DNA of 11,128 nucleotides, from the NCBI GenBank assembly GCA_002397275.1, contig DHAA01000143.1, forward strand, positions 1 to 11,128. The letters run 5' to 3'. The notes beneath the pieces were generated by a model, which saw only the letters and a list, made by a program, of their open reading frames with translations, was not told the DNA's origin and searched no databases. Positions within the stretch are counted from its first letter, which is position 1. The number at the start of each line of letters is the position of its first letter. Both the position numbers and the translations under genes were made by a program. The stretch is from Thermacetogenium sp. UBA4966. Lineage in GTDB: Bacteria; Bacillota; DSM-12270; Thermacetogeniales; Thermacetogeniaceae. Below are positions 5,766 through 11,128 of the stretch, in pieces.

Positions 5766-6111
5766 AAGAGATACCATAAATTACTTAGTATAGTCTTATA
5801 TTCCACTGAAATACTTTCTTCAATTTGTCTTTTCGGCGTTTCCTTTTGTCAACGATCCCTGATCCGGCGCCGCGCCAAATCCAGAAAACACTGCAGGCGA
5901 AAAGTCGGAGGCGCCGGTTAGCTTGGTTGCATAGCGAGGGCTCCTGACCATCCTTCGGTTAGGCTCTCCGGGTTCGGGGTACTCTATCTGCAGAATGCCT
6001 GGAGTACAAAAGGCGTACCCATCACCGGATTCTAGCGTCTTGACAAATCCCTCTCAGGCGCTAGTGTTATAAAGTTGTGTACGATTATACAAGCTGGAAG
6101 GAGATGTCAAT
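5766..6111 (+). other. Gene-free leader region with GC-rich foldable part
   Basis: I find no protein-coding frame here. The first 90 bases are AT-rich; 5860-6030 is abruptly GC-richer and full of complementary arms: CCGGCGCC (5864-5871) with GGCGCCGG (5910-5917), CTGCAG (5891-5896) with CTGCAG (5988-5993), and a hairpin at 5936-5968 with GAGGG plus CCTGACC pairing to GGTTAGG plus CTCTC, including G-U pairs. I searched by eye for cobalamin, SAM, TPP, lysine, glycine, M-box, GEMM, ydaO and T-box cores and saw none. It may be a 5' leader, a small RNA or a repetitive element. Confidence 0.35.
6040..6070 (+). promoter_or_regulatory. Candidate DoxX-operon promoter inside an inverted repeat
   Basis: TTGACA at 6040-6045 is followed, after 19 bases, by TGTTAT (6065-6070) within TGTTATAAA; 16 bases gives TAGTGT. 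Both -10 options are weak. The arms CTAGCG (6032-6037) and CGCTAG (6059-6064) bracket the -35 and spacer, which could be a regulator site. The ribosome site GGAAGGAG lies 8 bases before the DoxX start. Confidence 0.35.
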
Positions 6112-6600
6112 ATGAAGAAATATTTTGGATTATTGTCACCGGAAATCGCTTGGGCGTTGCTGCGGGCCTTTTTAGGTTTTTCTTTCATACGCTCCGGGTA
6201 TGGAAAACTGGGACATTTTAATGGAGAGGCCCTGACTTCCACTCTTAATTCCTGGATCAACGGGGGAGGGAAAATACCCCCCAATCCCAACGCATGGTAT
6301 GTCGACTTTCTCAAGGGAACGGTTATTCCACGCGCCGACATGTTTGCCAAACTGGTAACCTATGGGGAAATCCTGGCGGGAATCGCTCTCTTTCTTGGAT
6401 TGCTCACAGTGCTGGCAGCGATTGCCGGAATATTTATGAACGCCAACTACTTCTTTGCGGCCGCCCATACCGGCGCATCAACGCAAGGTATCAACGTCCT
6501 GTACATCGTTGTGCAGCTTCTCTTCATTTTGGCCTGGGTGGGACAGTATTATGGTTTGGACAAATACCTGTTCGGCAGCCTTGGCCGCCGCCAAAACTGA
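6112..6600 (+). CDS. DoxX-family membrane protein
   Basis: This 162-residue inner-membrane protein matches the DoxX family: an opening helix 'EIAWALLRAFLGFSFIRSGYGKLGHF', a second segment 'AKLVTYGEILAGIALFLGLLT', a third 'VLAAIAGIFMNANYFFA' and a fourth 'VLYIVVQLLFILAWV', four membrane spans in all. DoxX relatives include the small subunit of thiosulfate:quinone oxidoreductase and poorly known membrane proteins tied to redox stress. The large subunit is not present here. The ATG at 6112 follows GGAAGGAG by 8 bases. It is the first gene of an operon with ferritin and a CDGSH protein (61-bp gap to ferritin), which suggests a role in iron or oxidant defence; this is inference. Confidence 0.82.
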   Translation: MKKYFGLLSPEIAWALLRAFLGFSFIRSGYGKLGHFNGEALTSTLNSWINGGGKIPPNPNAWYVDFLKGTVIPRADMFAKLVTYGEILAGIALFLGLLTVLAAIAGIFMNANYFFAAAHTGASTQGINVLYIVVQLLFILAWVGQYYGLDKYLFGSLGRRQN

Positions 6601-6661
6601 AAAGCGAACAGAACCATTACAACAAAACCATTAAATATGTTGATAAGGAGGATGAAATAAC

Positions 6662-7192
6662 ATGCTAAGCGAAAAACTAACACAAAAGCTCAACGAACAG
6701 GTAGTGAAAGAATTCTACTCAGCCTATCTTTACCTTTCTATCGAAGCCTACCTGGCATCCTTGAATCTGCCGGGGTTTGCCAACTGGTTCCGCGTCCAGG
6801 CCCAGGAAGAGCGGGATCATGCGATGCTCATCTTCGACTATATAGACAGGGTAGGAGGAAAAATCAAACTGGGCGCTATCGATGAACCGCCGTCCGACTT
6901 CTCCTCGATCGGAGATGCCTTGAAACTGACCTATGAGCATGAAATGAAAGTAACAGCGTCAATCTACAGCATTTTAGATGTTTCCTTGGAGGAGAAAGAC
7001 CACAAAACCACAGCTTTTCTGCAGTGGTTCGTCAACGAGCAGACTGAAGAAGAGGAAAATGCCGACAACAACGTGAAGCGGTTCGAGCTGGTCGGGAATG
7101 ACGGCAGGGGTATCCTCATGATGGATGCCGAGATGGCTGCCAGAGTCTACACTCCTGTGACCACGGTACAAAACCAGGCGCCGGTTGTATGA
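6662..7192 (+). CDS. ftnA: Non-haem ferritin (iron storage)
   Basis: This 176-residue protein is a bacterial ferritin of the FtnA type. It oxidises Fe(II) at a di-iron centre and stores iron as ferric mineral inside a 24-subunit shell. All the expected ligands are present at FtnA-like positions: Glu17, Glu50, His53, Glu94 and Gln127, with Glu49, Glu126, Glu129 and Glu130 available for the third iron site. The four-helix bundle ends at about residue 157 and a short tail (TPVTTVQNQAPVV) follows. GGAGG sits 10 bases ahead of the ATG. The stop codon lies just before the ribosome site of the next gene, so the two are co-translated. Storage here faces the Feo uptake operon, which runs toward it. 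Confidence 0.95.
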   Translation: MLSEKLTQKLNEQVVKEFYSAYLYLSIEAYLASLNLPGFANWFRVQAQEERDHAMLIFDYIDRVGGKIKLGAIDEPPSDFSSIGDALKLTYEHEMKVTASIYSILDVSLEEKDHKTTAFLQWFVNEQTEEEENADNNVKRFELVGNDGRGILMMDAEMAARVYTPVTTVQNQAPVV

Positions 7193-7202
7193 GGAGGAAG
7201 TC

Positions 7203-7946
7203 ATGGATATCAAGTCTGAGGGCTCAAAAGGGGCGGCGGTTGATGGAATAAAAACCGGTTTTAAAGTAACTGTTACCAAAAACGGCCCCTACCTGGTTTC
7301 AGACAGCCTGCCGCTGAAAAAAGAAATTATAGTAGCGGACGAAGACGGCGAATCTGTCTCCTGGCAAGATGGTGAAAAGTACCCGGATCAGGAACAGTAT
7401 GCCCTCTGCAGCTGCGGCAAATCCGGAAACAAGCCGTTCTGCGACGGAACCCATGCTGAGATCGGGTATCAGGGCGCTGAAACAGCAGCCAGGACCCCCC
7501 ATCAAGAACAGGCATCGGTTTTTGACGGGCCTGAATTGGTATTGAATGATGTTCAGGAACTGTGCGCGGCTGCTCGTTTTTGCCATCCAAACGGGGGCAC
7601 ATGGAAGCTAACGCGGAGATCAGACGATCCTGAGGCCAAAAAGCAGGCAATCCAGGAAACCGGGGATTGTCCTTCCGGAAGACTGGTGATCCGGGACAAA
7701 AAAACCGGCCGGCCAATAGAGCCTGCTTTTGAACCATCGATCAGCCTGATCGAGGATCCGCCGGAAAAGGCAAGCGGGCCTATCTGGCTCCAGGGAAATA
7801 TTCCCCTGGAGTCATCCGACGGGACAAGCTATGAAACCAGAAACCGGGTGACGCTGTGCCGTTGCGGCGGGTCCGGCAACAAGCCGTTTTGCGATGGAAC
7901 TCACTGCCTGAACGGCTTCGACGACGGCGACAAAAGCCTCAGATAA
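7203..7946 (+). CDS. CDGSH-type iron-sulfur protein: two CDGSH domains around a ferredoxin-like Cys domain
   Basis: This 247-residue protein has two CDGSH motifs. The first is CSCGKSGNKPFCDGTH, with cluster ligands Cys69, Cys71, Cys80 and His84; the second is CRCGGSGNKPFCDGTH, with Cys219, Cys221, Cys230 and His234. Each should bind a redox-active [2Fe-2S] cluster by the 3-Cys-1-His scheme. Between them lies a segment with Cys121, Cys127 (AARFCHPN) and Cys156 (GDCPSGRL), resembling the divergent ferredoxin-like domain found with CDGSH in bacteria. An N-terminal beta-rich part (VTKNGPYLVSDSLPL) precedes the first motif. No signal peptide is seen, so it is cytosolic. The ATG at 7203 has GAGGAGG ahead; an ATG at 7185 inside ferritin has none. 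Electron transfer or iron-sulfur handling next to ferritin is likely. Confidence 0.88.
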   Translation: MDIKSEGSKGAAVDGIKTGFKVTVTKNGPYLVSDSLPLKKEIIVADEDGESVSWQDGEKYPDQEQYALCSCGKSGNKPFCDGTHAEIGYQGAETAARTPHQEQASVFDGPELVLNDVQELCAAARFCHPNGGTWKLTRRSDDPEAKKQAIQETGDCPSGRLVIRDKKTGRPIEPAFEPSISLIEDPPEKASGPIWLQGNIPLESSDGTSYETRNRVTLCRCGGSGNKPFCDGTHCLNGFDDGDKSLR

Positions 7947-7989
7947 AGGAATTATGGGAACCTTAATATCTAATCGGGAGGTGATAACG

Positions 7990-8136
7990 ATGTCCTGCGG
8001 AAAAGATGATTGTACAGATGCCAAGAAAGATGATGATGATCTCAAGAAACAACAGGAATGGGAAAAGAAGAATCCTGGGTGTTCACCCGCAACCGACAAG
8101 AATTGCCCTCATGACCACGATACCTCTACGAACTAA
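7990..8136 (+). CDS. 48-residue Cys/His-rich acidic protein, unknown
   Basis: I do not recognise this small protein. It begins MSCGKDDCTDAKK and ends NCPHDHDTSTN, with Cys3, Cys8, Cys31 and Cys39 and His41 and His43, a run of four Asp (14-17) and a charged helix (about 18-28, LKKQQEWEKK). The Cys pairs and His suggest metal binding or a thiol role. GGGAGG stands 8 bases before the ATG at 7990, an excellent ribosome site; the longer frame from 7954 has none. It is the last gene of the iron operon, directly before the terminator. Confidence 0.7.
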   Translation: MSCGKDDCTDAKKDDDDLKKQQEWEKKNPGCSPATDKNCPHDHDTSTN

Positions 8137-8169
8137 CGCATTTGCTGGACTTGCTCGGCAAACTGCTGC

Positions 8170-8195
8170 GCCCCGGCCAACACCGGGGCCTTTTT
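8170..8195 (+). terminator. Intrinsic terminator of the ferritin operon
   Basis: A 7-bp GC stem, GCCCCGG (8170-8176) with CCGGGGC (8183-8189), has a 6-base loop and is followed by C and TTTTTAT. It lies 33 bases after the stop of the 48-residue protein gene, on the plus strand. Confidence 0.92.
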
Positions 8196-8201
8196 ATAAG
8201 G

Positions 8202-8235
8202 AATCCCGCCACGAAACGCAGATCGTGACGGGATT
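8202..8235 (-). terminator. Hairpin ending the feo operon, probable terminator
   Basis: AATCCCG (8202-8208) and CACGA (8210-8214) pair with TCGTG (8223-8227) and CGGGATT (8229-8235), loop of 8. In the minus-strand RNA the one mismatch becomes a G-U pair, giving a 13-bp stem, so leftward use fits better. The downstream sequence CCTTATAAAAA lacks a clean U run, so termination strength is uncertain. It lies 10 bases after the last feo gene. Confidence 0.55.
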
Positions 8236-8245
8236 GCCTATGGAT

Positions 8246-8386
8246 TTAGTGCTTGCGCGGCTTATCGCAGCATGCATCGCATCCGGGGCACTTCACGCCC
8301 CTTTTCTTATCCTTGACAATTTTAAATATAGCCAAGGCAAGGATGAGAACTATTACACCGATGACGATAAAATCTCCTGTGCTCAT
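8246..8386 (-). CDS. FeoB-associated Cys-rich membrane protein (46 residues)
   Basis: This short gene directly follows feoB, its ATG overlapping the feoB stop as ATGA. The 46-residue product has one membrane span (about residues 6-24, IVIGVIVLILALAIFKIV), then a basic KDKKR stretch and a cysteine cluster, CPGCDACC (Cys33, Cys36, Cys39, Cys40), near the C-terminus. This layout, one N-terminal span plus a CxxCxxCC-like tail in the cytoplasm, is the hallmark of the small FeoB-associated proteins of Gram-positive anaerobes. They are thought to help FeoB, perhaps by receiving Fe(II), but their function is not established. It could be FeoC-like in role without sharing its sequence. Position and motif make the call firm. 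Confidence 0.87.
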   Translation of the reverse strand: MSTGDFIVIGVIVLILALAIFKIVKDKKRGVKCPGCDACCDKPRKH

Positions 8387-10392
8387 GATTTCACCGCTCC
8401 CAGCTCAGCATACAGCTGTTTATTTTTGCCGCCTCTTTTCATCAGGTAGGCGACGATGCCCACGATGACCGCCACAGCGATGAATCCACCAATAAATCCT
8501 TCACCTAATGAACCTGTGGTGACCAAGGTACCAATCTGATAGACGAGAAAAGCCAACACATACCCCATACCCAGCTGGAAAGAAATAGCTCCCGCCAGCC
8601 ACTTGCCTGACTCCAATTCAGAATTCATGGCGCCGATGGCAGCAAAGCATGGCGGCGTAAAGAGGTTAAACACCAGATAAGCCAGGGCGGCTACGGCGCC
8701 GATGCCGAATACGGCATGTACTTGGGTACCGCTCCCGATAAGCGTCAGTTCATCCATATTGATAAAATTCGTTATCCCAAAGCATACCGCCAGTGTCCCC
8801 ACTACATTTTCCTTGGCAATAAATCCTGTCACCGCTGCCGCTGCAAACTGCCACAGTCCAAAACCAAGCGGAATAAACAATACCGCCAGCGGCCCCGCAA
8901 TGCTTGCCAGTATGCTGGTCTCCGGTGCACTCTCTGCGACGACATGGAATTGCCCGTCGAATGTTTGCAGTATCTGTACCGCTGCGTTGCAAACCAGAAT
9001 AATGGTACCTGCTTTAATGATAAATGCCTTTGCTCTCATCAGCATAGATATGGTTGCTCTCTTGATACTTGGCAACCTATAGTCAGGAAGTTCCATGATA
9101 AAATAGGACCTGGAATAGTCCCCGGTGATTTCCCTGATAATCAACGCGCCTAAAATAATAACAATGATCCCCAGGAAGTACATCGAAGTTCCCACCCAGC
9201 TATTGTCGCCAAAGAAAACGCCGGCGAAAAGAGCAATGATAGGAAGTTTGGCGCCGCAGGGCATAAACGTGGTCAACATTGCCGTGGTGCGTCTTTGCCT
9301 TTCGTTTTTTATGGTTCTCGTAGCCATAATGCCTGGTATGCCGCAGCCGGTGCTGACAATCATCGGTATAATGGATCTGCCGGACAATCCTACTATTCTG
9401 AAGAACCTGTCCATAACAACAGCTACGCGGGCCATATAACCGCAGTCTTCCAACAGCGCCAGGCAGAAGAACAACACCATAATCAATGGCAAAAACCCGA
9501 TAACTGCTCCCACGCCGCCAATGATTCCGTCAAGAAGCAAGGCGCTGAGAAGCGGGTTTACGCTTTCACCCAGCAGCGAGGCTACGCCTTCGTTCAGCAA
9601 GTCTATCCAGCCGACAAAAATATCTGCAAACCATGGGCCGATCCAGGTCTGAGAGATCGAAAAGACCAGGTAAATGATTGCCGCGAAGATAGGGATCCCC
9701 AGCCACTTGTGGGCGATAACCCTGTCCACCTTATCTTGTATGGTTTGTTTTTCCGAGCTTATCTTTCTTCTCTCGACTTCCTTAACAATATTGTTTACAA
9801 AGGCATACCTTTTTTTATCCGCTTTTTCATAACTTTCCTTTGTTGACGCTTTAGCGCCTGCGGTAAAAGGCGCCGCTTGTTTTTTGTTCGACTTGCCGAC
9901 GGTAACGGCGGCATCAATCAGTTCCAGCAGTCCGTTTTTTGCGGTTCCTGTCGCTACGGTTTCAATCACAGGGCATTTAAGCACGTCGCTCAATGCCGGC
10001 ACATTGATCGAGATGTCTTTCGCTTTTGTCATATCACTCTTGTTAAGCGCAACTACGACAGGTATCCCCAATTCTAATAACTGCGTGGTAAAGAACAAAC
10101 TTCTGCTTAAATTCGTGGCGTCTACAATGTTGATAATGACGTCGGGGTTTTCGTTTTGAACAAAGTCTTTGGTTATCGACTCTTCATTGGTGTAGGGCGA
10201 CATAGAGTATGCCCCGGGTAAATCCGCTACCACCAAATCTTCCTTCCGAGGGTTAAGGTGCTGTTTCACATCGCCCTCTTTCTTCTCCACGGTCACTCCC
10301 GGCCAGTTTCCCACATGTTCAACTTTTCCCGTAATAGCGTTGAATAAAGTTGTTTTCCCGCTATTAGGGTTTCCTGCCAAAGCGATCCTCAT
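8383..10392 (-). CDS. feoB: Ferrous iron transport protein B
   Basis: This 669-residue protein imports Fe(II) across the inner membrane. Its N-terminal G domain has G1 GNPNSGKTT (residues 7-15), the switch Thr34 in WPGVTVE, G3 DLPG (57-60) with AYS following, and G4 NKSD (117-120). A helical linker (about 170-225) precedes the membrane part. Two Gate regions are seen: LLEDCGYMARVAVVMDRF (313-330) with GCGIPGIMATRT (349-360), and a later NLFTPPCFAAIGAMNSE that holds a conserved Cys. The length is somewhat below the roughly 770 of E. coli FeoB but normal for many Firmicutes. The ATG at 10392 has two stacked ribosome sites, GGAGG 5 and 14 bases ahead. It is preceded by feoA (118-bp gap) and overlaps the small Cys protein gene. 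Confidence 0.97.
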   Translation of the reverse strand: MRIALAGNPNSGKTTLFNAITGKVEHVGNWPGVTVEKKEGDVKQHLNPRKEDLVVADLPGAYSMSPYTNEESITKDFVQNENPDVIINIVDATNLSRSLFFTTQLLELGIPVVVALNKSDMTKAKDISINVPALSDVLKCPVIETVATGTAKNGLLELIDAAVTVGKSNKKQAAPFTAGAKASTKESYEKADKKRYAFVNNIVKEVERRKISSEKQTIQDKVDRVIAHKWLGIPIFAAIIYLVFSISQTWIGPWFADIFVGWIDLLNEGVASLLGESVNPLLSALLLDGIIGGVGAVIGFLPLIMVLFFCLALLEDCGYMARVAVVMDRFFRIVGLSGRSIIPMIVSTGCGIPGIMATRTIKNERQRRTTAMLTTFMPCGAKLPIIALFAGVFFGDNSWVGTSMYFLGIIVIILGALIIREITGDYSRSYFIMELPDYRLPSIKRATISMLMRAKAFIIKAGTIILVCNAAVQILQTFDGQFHVVAESAPETSILASIAGPLAVLFIPLGFGLWQFAAAAVTGFIAKENVVGTLAVCFGITNFINMDELTLIGSGTQVHAVFGIGAVAALAYLVFNLFTPPCFAAIGAMNSELESGKWLAGAISFQLGMGYVLAFLVYQIGTLVTTGSLGEGFIGGFIAVAVIVGIVAYLMKRGGKNKQLYAELGAVKS

Positions 10393-10510
10393 GGTATCCT
10401 CCTTATCCTCCTTTATTAAATAATTATTTTAGTAGCGCCTGATCAGTTAGGACTAGCTAACTCAAGCTCGAAATAAAAACCCTCCCCCTATCTTTCTCAA
10501 TACCGACCGT
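10393..10510 (-). other. feoA-feoB intergenic region
   Basis: This 118-bp gap is longer than usual within a feo operon. It holds the double GGAGG ribosome site of feoB, a 6-bp inverted repeat AGTTAG (10445-10450) with CTAACT (10457-10462), and an AT palindrome AAATAATTATTT (10418-10429). None reaches the quality of the Fur-like site upstream of feoA. I see no terminator with a U run, so read-through into feoB is expected. Confidence 0.35.
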
Positions 10511-10738
10511 TCAAACATGATTGCTGCACATAATAACCTTTGCCAAATCCTCGTCGATACTGTACCTTGCATCTTTAATGTTAACAATATAATTAGAAGC
10601 CAATTTAGAAATAATCGTTACTCTTTCACCAGGATAACAACCAAGCGTAAACAAGAACTTGCGAACATCTTCTTGTTTTGTATTAACGCAATTCACCGTG
10701 TAAGACGTATTTAGTTTTCCCTCAGCTAACGGCATCAT
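10511..10738 (-). CDS. feoA: Ferrous iron transport protein A
   Basis: This 75-residue cytosolic protein has the SH3-like FeoA fold pattern: MPLAEGKLNTSYTV, then RKFLFTLGCYPGERVTIISK (the 'L...G..PG..V.v' motif), YIVNIKDARYSIDEDLAKVI at the end. FeoA binds or regulates the FeoB G domain and is needed for full transport. It is the first gene of the feo operon. ATG at 10738 is preceded by AGGA 9 bases ahead; a second ATG follows at 10735. The leader is about 70 bases from the predicted start of transcription. Confidence 0.92.
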   Translation of the reverse strand: MMPLAEGKLNTSYTVNCVNTKQEDVRKFLFTLGCYPGERVTIISKLASNYIVNIKDARYSIDEDLAKVIMCSNHV

Positions 10739-10814
10739 AACTCATCTTCCTAATTACATATTTTAGGTAAACGCCAAGCCTTTGTAATTTTGCTTTCTTG
10801 ATTATTGCATTTTG

Positions 10815-10843
10815 ATTATATCCTCATTGATAATGAAAGTCAA
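10815..10843 (-). promoter_or_regulatory. feoA promoter
   Basis: On the minus strand, TTGACT (10843-10838), 17 bases, then TATAAT (10820-10815): five of six at -35 and a perfect -10. The start of transcription would be near 10808. Confidence 0.85.
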
Positions 10844-10847
10844 TATC
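10829..10847. promoter_or_regulatory. Fur box over the feoA promoter
   Basis: The 19 bases match the E. coli Fur consensus GATAATGATAATCATTATC at 16 of 19 positions (differences at 9, 11 and 15), and the flanks extend the symmetry (TTGATA...TATCAA). It covers the -35 box and most of the spacer, so Fe(II)-Fur would block RNA polymerase and shut feo off when iron is plentiful. The consensus is established; binding here is inferred. Confidence 0.82.
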
Positions 10848-10849
10848 AA

Positions 10850-11128
10850 TTATAACCCTGAAAAATAATTATCCCCATTAGGGAGTTGGCATGGGGGGTG
10901 GCATGGTGATGTTTCGTTTGCCACATTATGGTTACCACCCTGAAAGAGCGTTCTGCTATTTTCATCGGATGTCTGCCATGTCGGTGGATTCCGCTCGCTC
11001 CCTATTATGACTGGATGTGAGAAGTTTCTCCAACCTCTGACCTCCAACTTCCAAATTAACCGGCATCTTCGCTGCGCCCGATGCCGTTACCCGGAACTCC
11101 ATAACGGTCGCCTCGCTGGAATCCAGCC
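10850..11128. other. Right-end region with no recognised gene
   Basis: This stretch is GC-richer than the feo promoter next to it. It has a short direct repeat CTCCAAC at 11028 and 11042 (14-base period) and an inverted repeat CGGCATC (11061-11067) with GATGCCG (11080-11086). On the minus strand a frame stays open from the window edge to a TGA at 10962-10964 (54 codons, containing VMEFRVTASGAAK), and another frame encodes 65 residues; neither resembles a protein I know or has a good ribosome site. Non-coding or repetitive DNA is the likelier reading. Confidence 0.3.

Noticed and set aside
5577..6111. Cobalamin riboswitch, expected near corrinoid genes
   Set aside because: No B12-box core (GCCACTG) or matching arms were seen on either strand of this region.
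8285..8305. Plus-strand hairpin GGGGC/GCCCC followed by TTTT, terminator-like
   Set aside because: It lies inside the FeoB-associated gene (the Lys-rich and Cys codons explain it), and a better terminator already lies upstream at 8170-8195.
9295..9846. Plus-strand open frame of 183 codons
   Set aside because: It is antisense to feoB, whose motifs are unmistakable.
10850..11047. Minus-strand frame of 65 codons
   Set aside because: Low-complexity composition, no ribosome site, no family likeness, and it runs into the feoA promoter and Fur box area.
1..11128. CRISPR array, tRNA, rRNA or complete insertion sequence
   Set aside because: No regularly spaced direct repeats, no tRNA cloverleaf with conserved arms, no rRNA sequence and no transposase were seen.

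Overview
The window looks like a chromosomal segment of an anaerobic Gram-positive bacterium of the Clostridia type. The basis is inference: strong GGAGG ribosome sites, near-consensus sigma-A promoters, corrinoid methyltransferase genes, ferrous iron uptake genes with the small FeoB-associated cysteine protein, and an AbrB-type antitoxin. No species can be named from the sequence alone.

Layout. (1) 1-511, minus strand: a type II toxin-antitoxin pair, an AbrB/SpoVT-fold antitoxin overlapping a RelE/ParE-like toxin cut off by the window edge, with four 8-bp repeats as a likely operator. (2) 564-5537, minus strand: a seven-gene corrinoid methyl-transfer cluster, read from right to left: corrinoid protein, uroporphyrinogen-decarboxylase-fold methyltransferase, GntR/HutC regulator, second corrinoid protein, DUF1638 protein, short CobW-type GTPase, and a small unknown protein. 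It is driven by a perfect consensus promoter (TTGACA, 17 bp, TATAAT) with a 22-bp perfect palindrome over the expected start of transcription. (3) 5652-6111: a divergent intergenic region with a candidate rightward promoter and a GC-rich stretch that can fold but matches no RNA family I recognise. (4) 6112-8136, plus strand: DoxX-family membrane protein, ferritin, a three-part CDGSH-type iron-sulfur protein and a 48-residue Cys/His protein, ending in a clear intrinsic terminator. (5) 8246-10738, minus strand, converging on region 4: feoA, feoB and a 46-residue FeoB-associated membrane protein whose start overlaps the feoB stop. A Fur-box-like site lies in the feoA promoter. (6) 10850-11128: no gene recognised.

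How the genes fit. The corrinoid cluster probably moves a methyl group from an unknown methylated (for example methoxylated or methylamine-type) substrate onto cobalamin bound by one of the two corrinoid proteins. The URO-D-fold protein catalyses one half-reaction, the CobW GTPase and DUF1638 protein may help with cofactor or metal supply, and the GntR protein senses the substrate or a product. No corrinoid reductive activator (RamA type) lies in the window. The right half is an iron module: Fe(II) import by Feo faces iron storage by ferritin and iron-sulfur or redox proteins, separated by back-to-back terminator structures.
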